NCBI GenBank assembly: GCA_020629315.1 | Contig: JAHDDO010000008.1 | Location: 1-64,000 of the forward strand | Reading direction: 5' to 3' | Source of the DNA: Saprospiraceae bacterium | Lineage (GTDB): Bacteria > Bacteroidota > Bacteroidia > Chitinophagales > Saprospiraceae | Length of the DNA: 64,000 nucleotides | Position numbers and translations under genes: made by a program | Shown here: positions 1 through 7,260 of the stretch, in pieces | How the letters are laid out: each line of letters opens with the position of its first letter | Position numbering within the stretch: the first letter of the stretch is position 1 | The notes under the pieces: generated by a model | Databases searched by the model: none | What the model saw: only the letters and a program-made list of their open reading frames with translations | Told to the model about the DNA's origin: nothing

Positions 1-61
1 CCCAACTCCAGAGGATCAACACAATCCCAGCTCCATAGGAGCGACATAATCATTCTTAGGC

Positions 62-69
62 TATCTTTG
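62..69 (+). promoter_or_regulatory. Bacteroidota -7 promoter element
   Basis: TATCTTTG matches the Bacteroidota sigma-A -7 consensus TAnnTTTG exactly and lies 16 nt before the ATG at 86, which would give a 5' leader of about 10 nt. No clear -33 TTG is visible upstream. It probably drives the phasin-like gene and the regulator coupled to it. Confidence 0.5.
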
Positions 70-85
70 CAAAAAATGTTGAATA

Positions 86-601
86 ATGGCTAAACAAGAC
101 CAAACAGCATCCTTTCTTCTCCGATTTACACAAAAGATCTTTGAAGATGAAAAAGGAGAATCTAATGTCCAATGGAGAGGTAAAGTCTCACATGTGCAAG
201 GCAATGACCAACGCAATTTTAGTGAGGTTAAAGATGCTATGGACTTTATCCAAGAAAAGCTAAGTGAATTAACCTTATCCTCCATAGAAGAAGACGCAAC
301 CACAGAAGAAAAAGAAGGAATCTTAAATAAGAGTATGGATATCTGGAAGCGAATGTCCAAGAGCTATCCTAAAATTGTGATGGAAGCCATTAAAGATCCT
401 AAAGCACAAGTGACTCAAATCCAAGAACAGATCAGTTCTAAGGCAGAGGAATTAAGCTCACGCTTGGATCTCGAATCATATAGGCCAACACTTAAGTCTG
501 ATATTAAAGGATTGACGGATCAGATTGGGACCTTAACGGAAGTGGTGACTAAACTTCAAAAGAAAGTAGATAAACTAGATAAAAAGTTATCTAAATCTTG
601 A
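86..601 (+). CDS. phasin-like coiled-coil protein
   Basis: A soluble protein of 171 residues without signal peptide or membrane helix. The N-terminal ~60 residues form a small module (FLLRFTQ, then WRGKVSHVQ, then a Phe-rich helix) that I associate with short bacterial proteins often annotated only as hypothetical. Residues ~65-171 are long amphipathic helices ending in a Lys-rich coiled coil (KLQKKVDKLDKKLSKS), as in phasins, the surface proteins of storage granules. Its TGA stop overlaps the TTG start of the BTAD regulator at 598, so the two are probably translationally coupled. The phasin assignment is inferred from coiled-coil character and the lipid genes that follow; a generic coiled-coil protein is the alternative. 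Confidence 0.6.
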   Translation: MAKQDQTASFLLRFTQKIFEDEKGESNVQWRGKVSHVQGNDQRNFSEVKDAMDFIQEKLSELTLSSIEEDATTEEKEGILNKSMDIWKRMSKSYPKIVMEAIKDPKAQVTQIQEQISSKAEELSSRLDLESYRPTLKSDIKGLTDQIGTLTEVVTKLQKKVDKLDKKLSKS

Positions 602-1398
602 TCGAAGTTGACAATACCACACTTGAAGATCTTGTAGCTAAACGTGAAAATGCGCAGTTAGAGGTCTTTACCTTAGGACGCTTTACCCTTCGTCTTGCTG
701 GTACAGATATTCCAGATAATTGGGGTAGGGATAAAGCTATCCAACTATTTCAATTCTTTATCATTTCCAGAAATAGAACGGCCCTTCACAAAGAACAAAT
801 TATAGACCGATTATGGGAAGAGGATGGCACCGATCAAGATTTCAAGGTGGCCCTTCACGGCGTGAACAAAATGCTTAAATCAAAAGAGGCTACTCGAGGT
901 AATTCTAAATTTATCCAACGTCAAGGAGCATCGTATCGATTGAATACAGAAGCCATTTGGATAGATAGCCAAGCGATGGAGGGATTTATAGAATGCGGCA
1001 ATAAGTTGGAGTCAGAGAATTCTGAAATGGCGATTGTCTCTTACCAATATGCGGTGAGTTTATATAAAGGGATCTTCTTGCCAAATCGAGTGTACGAAGA
1101 TTGGACAACCATGGAGAGAGAGCGCTTGCAAATGTTGGCGCTAGGTGCTCATGTTAGTTTGAGTGAACTACTGTTAAAAGAACAACCCAACGAAGCCATC
1201 CGACTTACAGAAGAAGCATTGAATATAGATCCAACCTGGGAAGAAGCGTTCCGTATTCAGATGATGGCACATATGCTTAATGGAAATAGACCCCAAGCTA
1301 TCAAGACATATCAACGTTGCCAACAAATATTGGATCACGAATTTGGGATAGATCCGCTACCGGAAACACAAAAGTTGTATCAGCAACTCCGATCTTAG
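598..1398 (+). CDS. BTAD-domain (SARP-like) transcriptional regulator
   Basis: This 266-residue protein reads as a winged-helix DNA-binding part (~20-110, beginning EVFTLGRFTLRLAG) followed by a bacterial transcriptional activation domain of TPR-like helices (~115-262, with EEALNIDPTWEEAFR and the closing FGIDPLPETQKLYQQL typical of BTAD). This is the architecture of SARP activators, best known from actinobacteria. The start is TTG at 598, embedded in the stop of the upstream phasin-like gene; no ATG precedes the conserved domain. It is the only regulator of its kind in the lipid island and probably controls it (inference). Its TAG stop overlaps the stop of the convergent esterase gene. Confidence 0.75.
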   Translation: MIEVDNTTLEDLVAKRENAQLEVFTLGRFTLRLAGTDIPDNWGRDKAIQLFQFFIISRNRTALHKEQIIDRLWEEDGTDQDFKVALHGVNKMLKSKEATRGNSKFIQRQGASYRLNTEAIWIDSQAMEGFIECGNKLESENSEMAIVSYQYAVSLYKGIFLPNRVYEDWTTMERERLQMLALGAHVSLSELLLKEQPNEAIRLTEEALNIDPTWEEAFRIQMMAHMLNGNRPQAIKTYQRCQQILDHEFGIDPLPETQKLYQQLRS

Positions 1399-2378
1399 TC
1401 TACCTCTAAGTTTTGTGTACTAACTATAAAGTCAAAGGCAATCTCCGATAAACTTTTACCGTCGAAGTTTGCCGTCCAAAGACCATGGCCAGCTCCTTCT
1501 TTAGGAAAGAAGGCAAAAGGGATATTATATGATTCATAAGAAGATACTAGATCTTCAGCCTCACTATATAAAACGGTAGTATCTTCCGTACCATGAACAA
1601 TAAGCATAGGAGGATCACTTTCATCGAAACGAGATTGTCCAAAAATCAACTCCAAAGCATCTAAAGAAGTATCAGATCCCCAAAAATCAAGAATCGTTTT
1701 AATATCGTAACTAACATTCAGATTTGTACTTGCTAGGGTAGGGTCGATATCCAAACTAATTTCATCCCTAAAATCTTCAGGTTCTGAAATACCTAGACCA
1801 ATCGCCGTTATGGCTCCAGCCGAACCTCCTCCAACAGTAATCAACTCTTCGTCTATATTATACATGTCTTTATTTGCAATGATCCACCGCAGGGCAGCTT
1901 TAGCATCCCTGTGGGCGGGATACATGGCATAGAACTGGGTTTTCTCATCTTCTGAAAATTCTTCTGATTCTTCAAATGCTTCGAACCATTCTACTGGAAT
2001 CGTACCTGCATCATTTCTAAGACGATAATTAATAGAAAATACAACCCAACCCCGAGAGGCAAAATAGCCAGCCATGTCTACAATTCCATCATGCTCTTTG
2101 GACCCACCAAGAAAACCACCTCCATGAATCAGCATCATGGCTGGACGGGAAGTGGCTGCATTGTTAGGAATGAAGGCATCTAAAAGTAAATCTTCTACCG
2201 TGGCTGTCGAACTAGTAAAACTTTCGTGGGATAAACCTTGGGCGTATATAATGTCTCTGCTAATAATCACTTCATAGCTTTCATTAATGCGAAGTGTTGT
2301 TCCGTCTGGATCAAAATTATTGGACCTGTCTCCGCATGAGAGTAAACAAACGGCTATTATTAGATATAGTATTCGCAT
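1395..2378 (-). CDS. alpha/beta hydrolase lipoprotein (HSL/BD-FAE-like esterase)
   Basis: A predicted carboxylesterase of the hormone-sensitive-lipase type. It has the oxyanion motif HGGG (in LIHGGGFLGG), the nucleophile elbow GGGSAG, an acid residue in HGTEDTTV and the final His in GAGHGLW. I start it at ATG 2378 because the protein then opens with a lipoprotein signal, MRILYLIIAVCLLSCG; an upstream in-frame ATG at 2465 would bury this signal. The Cys anchor places it in the envelope. Its nearest conceptual match is the LipQ-type esterase beside mycobacterial acylglycerol genes. It converges on the BTAD regulator with a 4-nt stop overlap (TTAG). Confidence 0.8.
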   Translation of the reverse strand: MRILYLIIAVCLLSCGDRSNNFDPDGTTLRINESYEVIISRDIIYAQGLSHESFTSSTATVEDLLLDAFIPNNAATSRPAMMLIHGGGFLGGSKEHDGIVDMAGYFASRGWVVFSINYRLRNDAGTIPVEWFEAFEESEEFSEDEKTQFYAMYPAHRDAKAALRWIIANKDMYNIDEELITVGGGSAGAITAIGLGISEPEDFRDEISLDIDPTLASTNLNVSYDIKTILDFWGSDTSLDALELIFGQSRFDESDPPMLIVHGTEDTTVLYSEAEDLVSSYESYNIPFAFFPKEGAGHGLWTANFDGKSLSEIAFDFIVSTQNLEVD

Positions 2379-2710
2379 AAGCAATGAAAATACATAATGT
2401 TCCATTATTTTTTTTCTGCACCAGCGCTGTGACGGGGGCCAATGGCGTTCTCGATGCTGGCCCACAGATTGAGAATGTGTTCTGATACAAGGGTGATAGG
2501 CTCATAAATGGCCTTGTAAAACTAAAATGGCCAGCATCGAGAACCGAGCTGTATAGCGAGTCCCAAAACATAGCGACCCGAAGATATGAGGGTGGTGCCC
2601 AACTAAAAATGTAGACTTTTTTACCCCTGTATCTGAGCTGTAACTTATCTGTAACTTCCACTTCTTTACTTTGTGTCATCAATTAATTAAAAAAGATAAT
2701 TTATTATATC
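2379..2710. other. 332-nt intergenic region with nested inverted repeats
   Basis: No credible gene lies here. The segment ~2415-2600 looks more GC-rich than its surroundings. It contains nested inverted repeats (listed separately). A minus-strand frame at 2317-2682 is open but overlaps the esterase start and has no recognisable protein character. The last 40 nt before the phasin-like gene at 2711 are AT-rich and may hold its promoter, though no clear TAnnTTTG is present. Confidence 0.5.
2447..2544. repeat. nested inverted repeat (16-bp arms, inner 7-bp arms)
   Basis: The outer arms GTTCTCGATGCTGGCC (2447-2462) and GGCCAGCATCGAGAAC (2529-2544) are perfect reverse complements. Inside them TACAAGG (2486-2492) pairs with CCTTGTA (2512-2518). 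The ~98-nt unit could fold as a two-step hairpin in RNA or a cruciform in DNA. It has no T-tract and so is not a simple terminator. It may be a MITE-like element, a structured RNA or a protein-binding site. Confidence 0.6.
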
Positions 2711-3244
2711 ATGGCACGGCAGAAATCAAATACAGCAAAGCTTCAAGACAGAAGAGACCAGATTATGGATTCAGTAAAAACAGTACACTGCAAAGTAGTA
2801 GACTTAGCAGAAGACTTAATCGAAGGAACAGTAACTACAGGCGCTAAATATCAAAAAGTAGCCGTAAACGCAATCAAGAAATCTGAGCCTATCATTGAAA
2901 AGCAAGTTGACCTTGTTTTCGATTCAATGGAAATGTTTGTAGACCAAGTTCAGTCTAACAGCAAGAGATTACAGAAATTATTAGGTATCACTAAGCAAGT
3001 AGATATGGCTACTGAGCGAATCGGTAAGATGGTGAAAATGGTATCTGGAAGAGTAGAGGAAGGTATCGACGAAGCTGAAAAGACGATCAAAACAACATTC
3101 CGTCAAGGTAAAAAAGAAGCTGAAAAAGCAGTGAAAACAGTAAAAGCTGAGGCTAAAAAAGTAAGTAAGTCTGTAGCAAGAGAAGTAAAAGCAGCTCCTA
3201 AAAGAAAAGTAGGACGACCTAGAAAAACAACAGCAACTAAGTAA
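2711..3244 (+). CDS. phasin-like protein with AT-hook-like C-terminus
   Basis: A 177-residue protein with an amphipathic helical body (~15-115) rich in Lys, Glu, Val and Gln, as in granule-associated phasins. A Lys/Ala-rich low-complexity tail follows (~115-177) and ends in KRKVGRPRK, an AT-hook core (GRPRK). A phasin domain joined to a basic, histone-like tail is the plan of PhaF/PhaM-type proteins that tether polyester granules to the nucleoid (family knowledge). Here it would join granule and DNA (inference). It starts at ATG 2711 and lies 53 nt before a second, shorter phasin-like gene on the same strand. Confidence 0.65.
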   Translation: MARQKSNTAKLQDRRDQIMDSVKTVHCKVVDLAEDLIEGTVTTGAKYQKVAVNAIKKSEPIIEKQVDLVFDSMEMFVDQVQSNSKRLQKLLGITKQVDMATERIGKMVKMVSGRVEEGIDEAEKTIKTTFRQGKKEAEKAVKTVKAEAKKVSKSVAREVKAAPKRKVGRPRKTTATK

Positions 3245-3297
3245 TCAACAACGGAAATCAGCAACAACAATTTTTTTATTAAAAAATTAGCAAAGAC

Positions 3298-3567
3298 ATG
3301 GCAACAAAGACAAATAATACATTCGATATAAAGACGATCAAAACAACAACTAAGAAGGTAAACAGCTTCTTAATCGATACAACTGAAATGATCGTTGATG
3401 AAACTCTAGACAGAACAGCAGCATGGCAAAATGTAGCTGACAAAGCAATAAAAGGTGGTTTTAAACTAGCTTCTACACAAGCAGATATCACTTTTAAAGC
3501 TTTAGAAACACTTAAAAAACAGTGGATCAAAGGGCAAAAGAATTTTAGAACTAGAGTGAGTAATTAG
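3298..3567 (+). CDS. small phasin-like protein
   Basis: The 89-residue product is a short helical protein without signal peptide. Its central stretch (DTTEMIVDETLDRTAAWQNV followed by a Lys/Ala/Phe helix) parallels the helical body of the protein encoded just upstream (compare VVDLAEDLIEGTVTTGAKYQKVAVNAIKK), but it lacks the basic AT-hook tail. This suggests a duplicated minimal phasin. It is probably co-transcribed with the upstream gene and ends before a strong terminator at 3589-3622. Confidence 0.55.
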   Translation: MATKTNNTFDIKTIKTTTKKVNSFLIDTTEMIVDETLDRTAAWQNVADKAIKGGFKLASTQADITFKALETLKKQWIKGQKNFRTRVSN

Positions 3568-3588
3568 TAAAATATCCGTTAAAGGATA

Positions 3589-3622
3589 AAAAGCCAAAAC
3601 CTCCGAAGGGGTTTTGGCTTTT
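3589..3622 (+). terminator. intrinsic terminator after phasin-like genes
   Basis: AAAAGCCAAAACC (3589-3601) and GGTTTTGGCTTTT (3610-3622) form a perfect 13-bp stem with an 8-nt loop, and the stem itself ends in a T-run. It closes the phasin-like pair and separates it from the hydrolase gene at 3717. Confidence 0.85.
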
Positions 3623-3716
3623 ATTATATTAGGGTATTGGCTGATTCTTAGAGCCTATATCCGTATAGAAAGCGCAGGCCTGATTATATTTAAGCTTGTG
3701 ATTTGAGAACCAAAAT

Positions 3717-4514
3717 GTGAGTATGAGTGGGCAAAGTCATATTGAAGAAATTAAAAAACCATCATTAGCCTTAGGTCTTACCGAAGGCATTAGAGCTATG
3801 GTTGATCTAGGGTGGTATGTGCCATACCGGATTTTCAAAAAAGAAGAAGGACAGGGTGATGGTCATCCTGTATTAATATTACCGGGTTTTATGGCCTCTG
3901 ATTTCTCTACCATTCCTTTGAGAAGTTATATCCATAAATTAGGGTATAAAGTATATGGTTGGGGAGAAGGACGTAACTATGCGCATGGCGAATATATAGA
4001 CCTGCTTACGCAAAAGCTAGAGCGTATTTATAATCGTCATCGAGAACCTATTACAATCATAGGTTGGAGTCTAGGTGGCATCTATGCCAGACAATTAGCT
4101 AAGCAAGACCCAAGTATAGTACGTCAAGTCATTATCATGGGAAGTCCTATCAAAGGCGTCAATGTAGCTAACAACGCGACATGGATGTATGAGCTCTTGC
4201 GTAAAAGCAAATTAACGGATGATGTAGATCCACTTTTGATGGAAGATATTCCTGCTCCAGCGCCTGTACCGACTACGGCCATTTTTACAAAAGAAGATGG
4301 TGTGGTACCATGGGAATTATGTTTGGAAGATGAAGACGAATGGCATCAAAACGTTCAAGTGCGAGGGAGTCATTTGGGATTAGGGGTTAATCCATTGGTG
4401 CTACAAATAATCGCCGACAGACTTCAAAAGAGCAAAGCAAACTGGCAGTATTTTGAGCCAGGGAATTTAGTAGAAGAATTATTAGTAAAGGCAGACGCCA
4501 CTAAAACGACATAA
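3717..4514 (+). CDS. alpha/beta hydrolase (lipase-like)
   Basis: A cytoplasmic alpha/beta hydrolase of about 265 residues. After an N-terminal helix comes HPVLILPGFMASD (strand and oxyanion region), then the nucleophile elbow GWSLGG with Ser at ~118, and a late His in RGSHLGLGVNP. The elbow Ser is not Cys, so this is a lipase/esterase rather than a PHA synthase. The start is GTG 3717 or, equally plausible, ATG 3723 two codons later. It precedes the wax ester synthase gene by 5 nt, so they form an operon. A role in turnover or remodelling of the stored lipid is inferred from position. Confidence 0.78.
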   Translation: MSMSGQSHIEEIKKPSLALGLTEGIRAMVDLGWYVPYRIFKKEEGQGDGHPVLILPGFMASDFSTIPLRSYIHKLGYKVYGWGEGRNYAHGEYIDLLTQKLERIYNRHREPITIIGWSLGGIYARQLAKQDPSIVRQVIIMGSPIKGVNVANNATWMYELLRKSKLTDDVDPLLMEDIPAPAPVPTTAIFTKEDGVVPWELCLEDEDEWHQNVQVRGSHLGLGVNPLVLQIIADRLQKSKANWQYFEPGNLVEELLVKADATKTT

Positions 4515-4519
4515 ATACA

Positions 4520-6346
4520 TTGAAGAAGACACTGTTTGATCAATTCGAGATGCCGGATATTAAGCCTATCAGCGGCATGGATTCCACATTTTTGTATGTA
4601 GAAACGCCTACGAGTCCCATGCATATAGGGGCGGTAGCGGTAATTGAAGGATCGTTGGATTTTGATTCCTTTAAGCGTACGATCGCATCGAGAATACATC
4701 AGATTCCGAAACTCCGTCAACGATTGATTGAAGTGCCATTCAGTATAGACCACCCATATTGGGTAGATGACCCTGACTTCAATATAGACATGCATATTGA
4801 TCATGTCGCTTTACCCAAGCCAGGCGCGTGGAAAAATTTGCGCCGCTTAGCTTCCAAAATCTTTAGTGAACCACTAGATAAGTCCCGACCGCTTTGGTCC
4901 TTTACCTTCGTGGAAGGTCTTGATAGCTTATCACAAGTAAAGCCAGGTTCGGTAGCCGTTATCTCTAAGATCCACCACGTAGCTATTGATGGTATGGGTG
5001 GTGCTGGCATTCTAGGTATCATGTTCGATCTCGGGCCAGAGGTAAAAGAAATTCCTGAACCCCGGGAATACAAACCCGCACCCCTGCCTAATGAATTATC
5101 TTTGATAATGAAGAGCTCCATGAGTTTCGCACAGAAACCCCTGAAGCTGCCGAATCTGATAAAGGATACGGTAATGTCAACAGTAAAAGCAGGCTTTTTA
5201 ACGCGTGCACAACATTTAGATTTACCGACGGCCCCCTTCTCAGCACCAAGAACGCCTTTAAATGGCATTATTTCTTCGCAGCGAAAATGGAATACCACTA
5301 TCCTTTCATTGGATCGAGTGAAGAAATTAAAGAATATCATGGGTACTACGCTGAATGATGTTGTCCTGGCTATTTGTTCGGGTGCGTTGAAGCGATATTT
5401 AGAGGAAAAGAAAAAACTACCTAAAAAGCCAATGGTGGCGATGGTCCCTGTATCTACTAAGAAGGGACAACAAGTAAATACGGGGAATCAGTTATCAGCG
5501 ATGTTGGTTCAGTTAGCTACCGATGTAGAAGATCGTATCGAACGATTAGAAACGATATACGATAATACCATTAAAGGCAAAACCTACCAAGGTGCTTTAG
5601 GCGCAAAATCACTTTCTAATATAGCGGAAGCAGTACCCTTTGGTGTGGCAAATCAAGCTGCGAGGTTATACTCTCGCTTTAATTTGTCAAAGCTGCATAA
5701 TCCCGTTTTTAATGTCGTGATCACGAATGTACCAGGGCCTCAGTTACCTATTTATTTGCACGGAAATAAACTGCATTCCATAATGGGTATGGCGCCGATT
5801 ATCGATGGCATGGGCTTAATTATTACGGTACTGAGCTATAATGGAAACATAACCATCAGTCCTACATCAGATGTTAAATCTATGCCGGACTTAGATGTAT
5901 TTTCGGATTATATCTTGGAAGAAGCGAATGCCTTGGAGAAAGATATATTAGACTTTGAGAAGAAAGGTAAAAAGAAAGAAAAACCAAAGGCAACAAAGCC
6001 AACAGAAACCGAGTCTGATAGGTTTTTCTTGTTTATCCGAAAGTACCTTAAAGAGAATAGTGATTTCCTTAAAAAACCGGTGGGATTGTTCCAATTTCAC
6101 GTGGATGGTGAGACCAATAGTGATTGGCAGTTAAACTTACGAGAGGCACCGGGCCACGTCCGTAAAGGAACAGCTAAAGAAGCAGATGTTATTGTTCGCA
6201 TTAAGGAAAAGCACTTGCTTAAGATTGCGGCTAAACGATTGGATGTAACGACCGCCTTTGTACAAGGACGTATCAAATTGGACGGCGACGCATCTATAGG
6301 AATGAAGCTAGCATCTATCTTAAAGCAGCTGCCTAGCTACGAATAA
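4520..6346 (+). CDS. wax ester synthase/diacylglycerol acyltransferase fused to an SCP2 domain
   Basis: Catalyses acyl-CoA-dependent esterification of fatty alcohol or diacylglycerol, the last step of wax ester or triacylglycerol synthesis. Residues ~15-480 are the WS/DGAT fold: N-terminal SGMDSTFLYVETPTSPMHIG, the catalytic HHxxxDG motif (HHVAIDG, His at ~152-153), and the C-terminal NVPGPQLPIYLHGNKL region. After a Lys/Glu linker (~480-505), residues ~505-608 form an SCP2 sterol-carrier domain (FQFHVDGE, ADVIVRIKEKHLLKI, FVQGRIKLDGDASI). SCP2 modules bind lipid, so the fusion may load substrate or bind the droplet (inference). The frame begins at TTG 4520; ATG 4550 also keeps the whole domain and may be the real start. 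Confidence 0.88.
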   Translation: MKKTLFDQFEMPDIKPISGMDSTFLYVETPTSPMHIGAVAVIEGSLDFDSFKRTIASRIHQIPKLRQRLIEVPFSIDHPYWVDDPDFNIDMHIDHVALPKPGAWKNLRRLASKIFSEPLDKSRPLWSFTFVEGLDSLSQVKPGSVAVISKIHHVAIDGMGGAGILGIMFDLGPEVKEIPEPREYKPAPLPNELSLIMKSSMSFAQKPLKLPNLIKDTVMSTVKAGFLTRAQHLDLPTAPFSAPRTPLNGIISSQRKWNTTILSLDRVKKLKNIMGTTLNDVVLAICSGALKRYLEEKKKLPKKPMVAMVPVSTKKGQQVNTGNQLSAMLVQLATDVEDRIERLETIYDNTIKGKTYQGALGAKSLSNIAEAVPFGVANQAARLYSRFNLSKLHNPVFNVVITNVPGPQLPIYLHGNKLHSIMGMAPIIDGMGLIITVLSYNGNITISPTSDVKSMPDLDVFSDYILEEANALEKDILDFEKKGKKKEKPKATKPTETESDRFFLFIRKYLKENSDFLKKPVGLFQFHVDGETNSDWQLNLREAPGHVRKGTAKEADVIVRIKEKHLLKIAAKRLDVTTAFVQGRIKLDGDASIGMKLASILKQLPSYE

Positions 6347-6352
6347 GCACAC

Positions 6353-6390
6353 TTGACAATCTGGACAAATGTCCGTATATTTGTTGTCAA
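6353..6390 (+). promoter_or_regulatory. promoter and putative operator of the Xre-RES operon
   Basis: TTGACA (6353-6358), 17 nt, then TATATTTG (6376-6383) is a near-ideal promoter for both the Bacteroidota and the general sigma-70 pattern. It is crowded with GACA/TGTC half sites, including GGACA-aa-TGTCC (6363-6374) and TTGACA paired with TGTCAA (6353/6385). The predicted transcription start is close to 6390, so the antitoxin message would have almost no leader. Autorepression by the antitoxin is inferred. Confidence 0.7.
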
Positions 6391-6804
6391 ATGACAATCA
6401 TGTCTGTACAAGCTGTATTTAGAAATAAAGGATTACGTAACCGGATTGATTTTATCAATTTGGCACGTAAGGGTGTTGATGTAAAGACCCTCCATAACAT
6501 CATGACCTACACATCATTGACAAATCAGGAAATGGTGAACATTCTACCTATTTCGCAGCGACAGTTGGCTCGGTATGATGAAAATCATTTACTCAAGAAA
6601 GAGATTACAGCTCACCTGATACAATTATTCGAGTTGTTCCAGCGCGGCTTTGATGTCTTGGGCAATGATTCATTCAAGAAGTGGGTACGTACTGAGAATC
6701 CAGCTTTGGGTCACCAAACTCCTGTTACTTTATTAGATACCTCTTTAGGTATCGAGTTAGTCGAAGATATTTTGGGCCGGATCGAGCACGGGGTGTACAG
6801 TTAG
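6391..6804 (+). CDS. Xre/MbcA/ParS-type antitoxin
   Basis: A 137-residue antitoxin of the DUF2384 type. The N-terminal ~70 residues include a helix-turn-helix-like segment (TNQEMVNILPISQRQLARYD). The C-terminal half carries the conserved FxRGFDVLGN..FKKWVRTENPALGHQTPVTLLDTS pattern that wraps the RES toxin active site in known complexes. It starts at ATG 6391 or ATG 6400; the predicted transcription start lies just upstream. The next ATG, of the toxin, directly abuts its stop. Confidence 0.9.
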   Translation: MTIMSVQAVFRNKGLRNRIDFINLARKGVDVKTLHNIMTYTSLTNQEMVNILPISQRQLARYDENHLLKKEITAHLIQLFELFQRGFDVLGNDSFKKWVRTENPALGHQTPVTLLDTSLGIELVEDILGRIEHGVYS

Positions 6805-7260
6805 ATGTTTATTTACCGAATCACAAAAGCGCAATATGCTGGTGACCTTAGTGGGCTAGGGGCCAAGTTATTTGGCGGCCGCTGGAACAGTAAGGGCACG
6901 CCGATTTTATATTTTGCCAGCAGTCGATCTTTGGCGGTCTTGGAGCTCTTTGTTCATGTAAGCCAGTCACAAGCGCCTAAGGATTTGAAAATATTGAAGG
7001 CTAAGCTACCCGATACAAGTATTGAAGAGTTCGATCAAGCCAGTTTTGATAAAATGCTCCGATCGAAGTTTTCGGTAAGTCAGTTTAAAAAAGCGGGTGA
7101 TAGTTGGATAGATCGACAGCGCTCTTTAGCATTATCGGTACCGTCTGTTATTATTCCTGAAGAGAAGAATATTTTAGTCAATCCAGAACATACAGATATA
7201 GATAAACTAAAAATTGTCGAAATAGAGGATTTTAGTTTTGATCATCGATTATTTCTTTAA
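6805..7260 (+). CDS. RES-domain toxin (NAD+-consuming)
   Basis: A 151-residue RES toxin. Family members degrade NAD+ and arrest growth unless bound by the Xre antitoxin. Conserved features are GGRWNSKGTPILYFASS with Arg26 and Tyr36, the LAVLELFVH helix with Glu47, and VPSVIIPEEKNILVNPEH with Ser114; these match the Arg/Tyr/Glu/Ser set described for the family. It begins immediately after the antitoxin stop. All key residues are present, so it looks intact. Its TAA stop overlaps the stop of the convergent PlsB-PlsC gene (TTAA). Confidence 0.9.
   Translation: MFIYRITKAQYAGDLSGLGAKLFGGRWNSKGTPILYFASSRSLAVLELFVHVSQSQAPKDLKILKAKLPDTSIEEFDQASFDKMLRSKFSVSQFKKAGDSWIDRQRSLALSVPSVIIPEEKNILVNPEHTDIDKLKIVEIEDFSFDHRLFL

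Noticed and set aside
2317-2682. Minus-strand open frame of 121 codons
   Set aside because: It overlaps the esterase start in another frame, shows no domain or signal peptide, and runs through the inverted-repeat patch.
3717-4514. PHA synthase (PhaC) reading for the alpha/beta hydrolase
   Set aside because: The nucleophile is Ser in GWSLGG rather than the Cys of PHA synthases.
4801-5340. Minus-strand frame of 179 codons opposite the WS/DGAT gene
   Set aside because: The sense frame contains HHVAIDG and clear WS/DGAT sequence, so this is a shadow.
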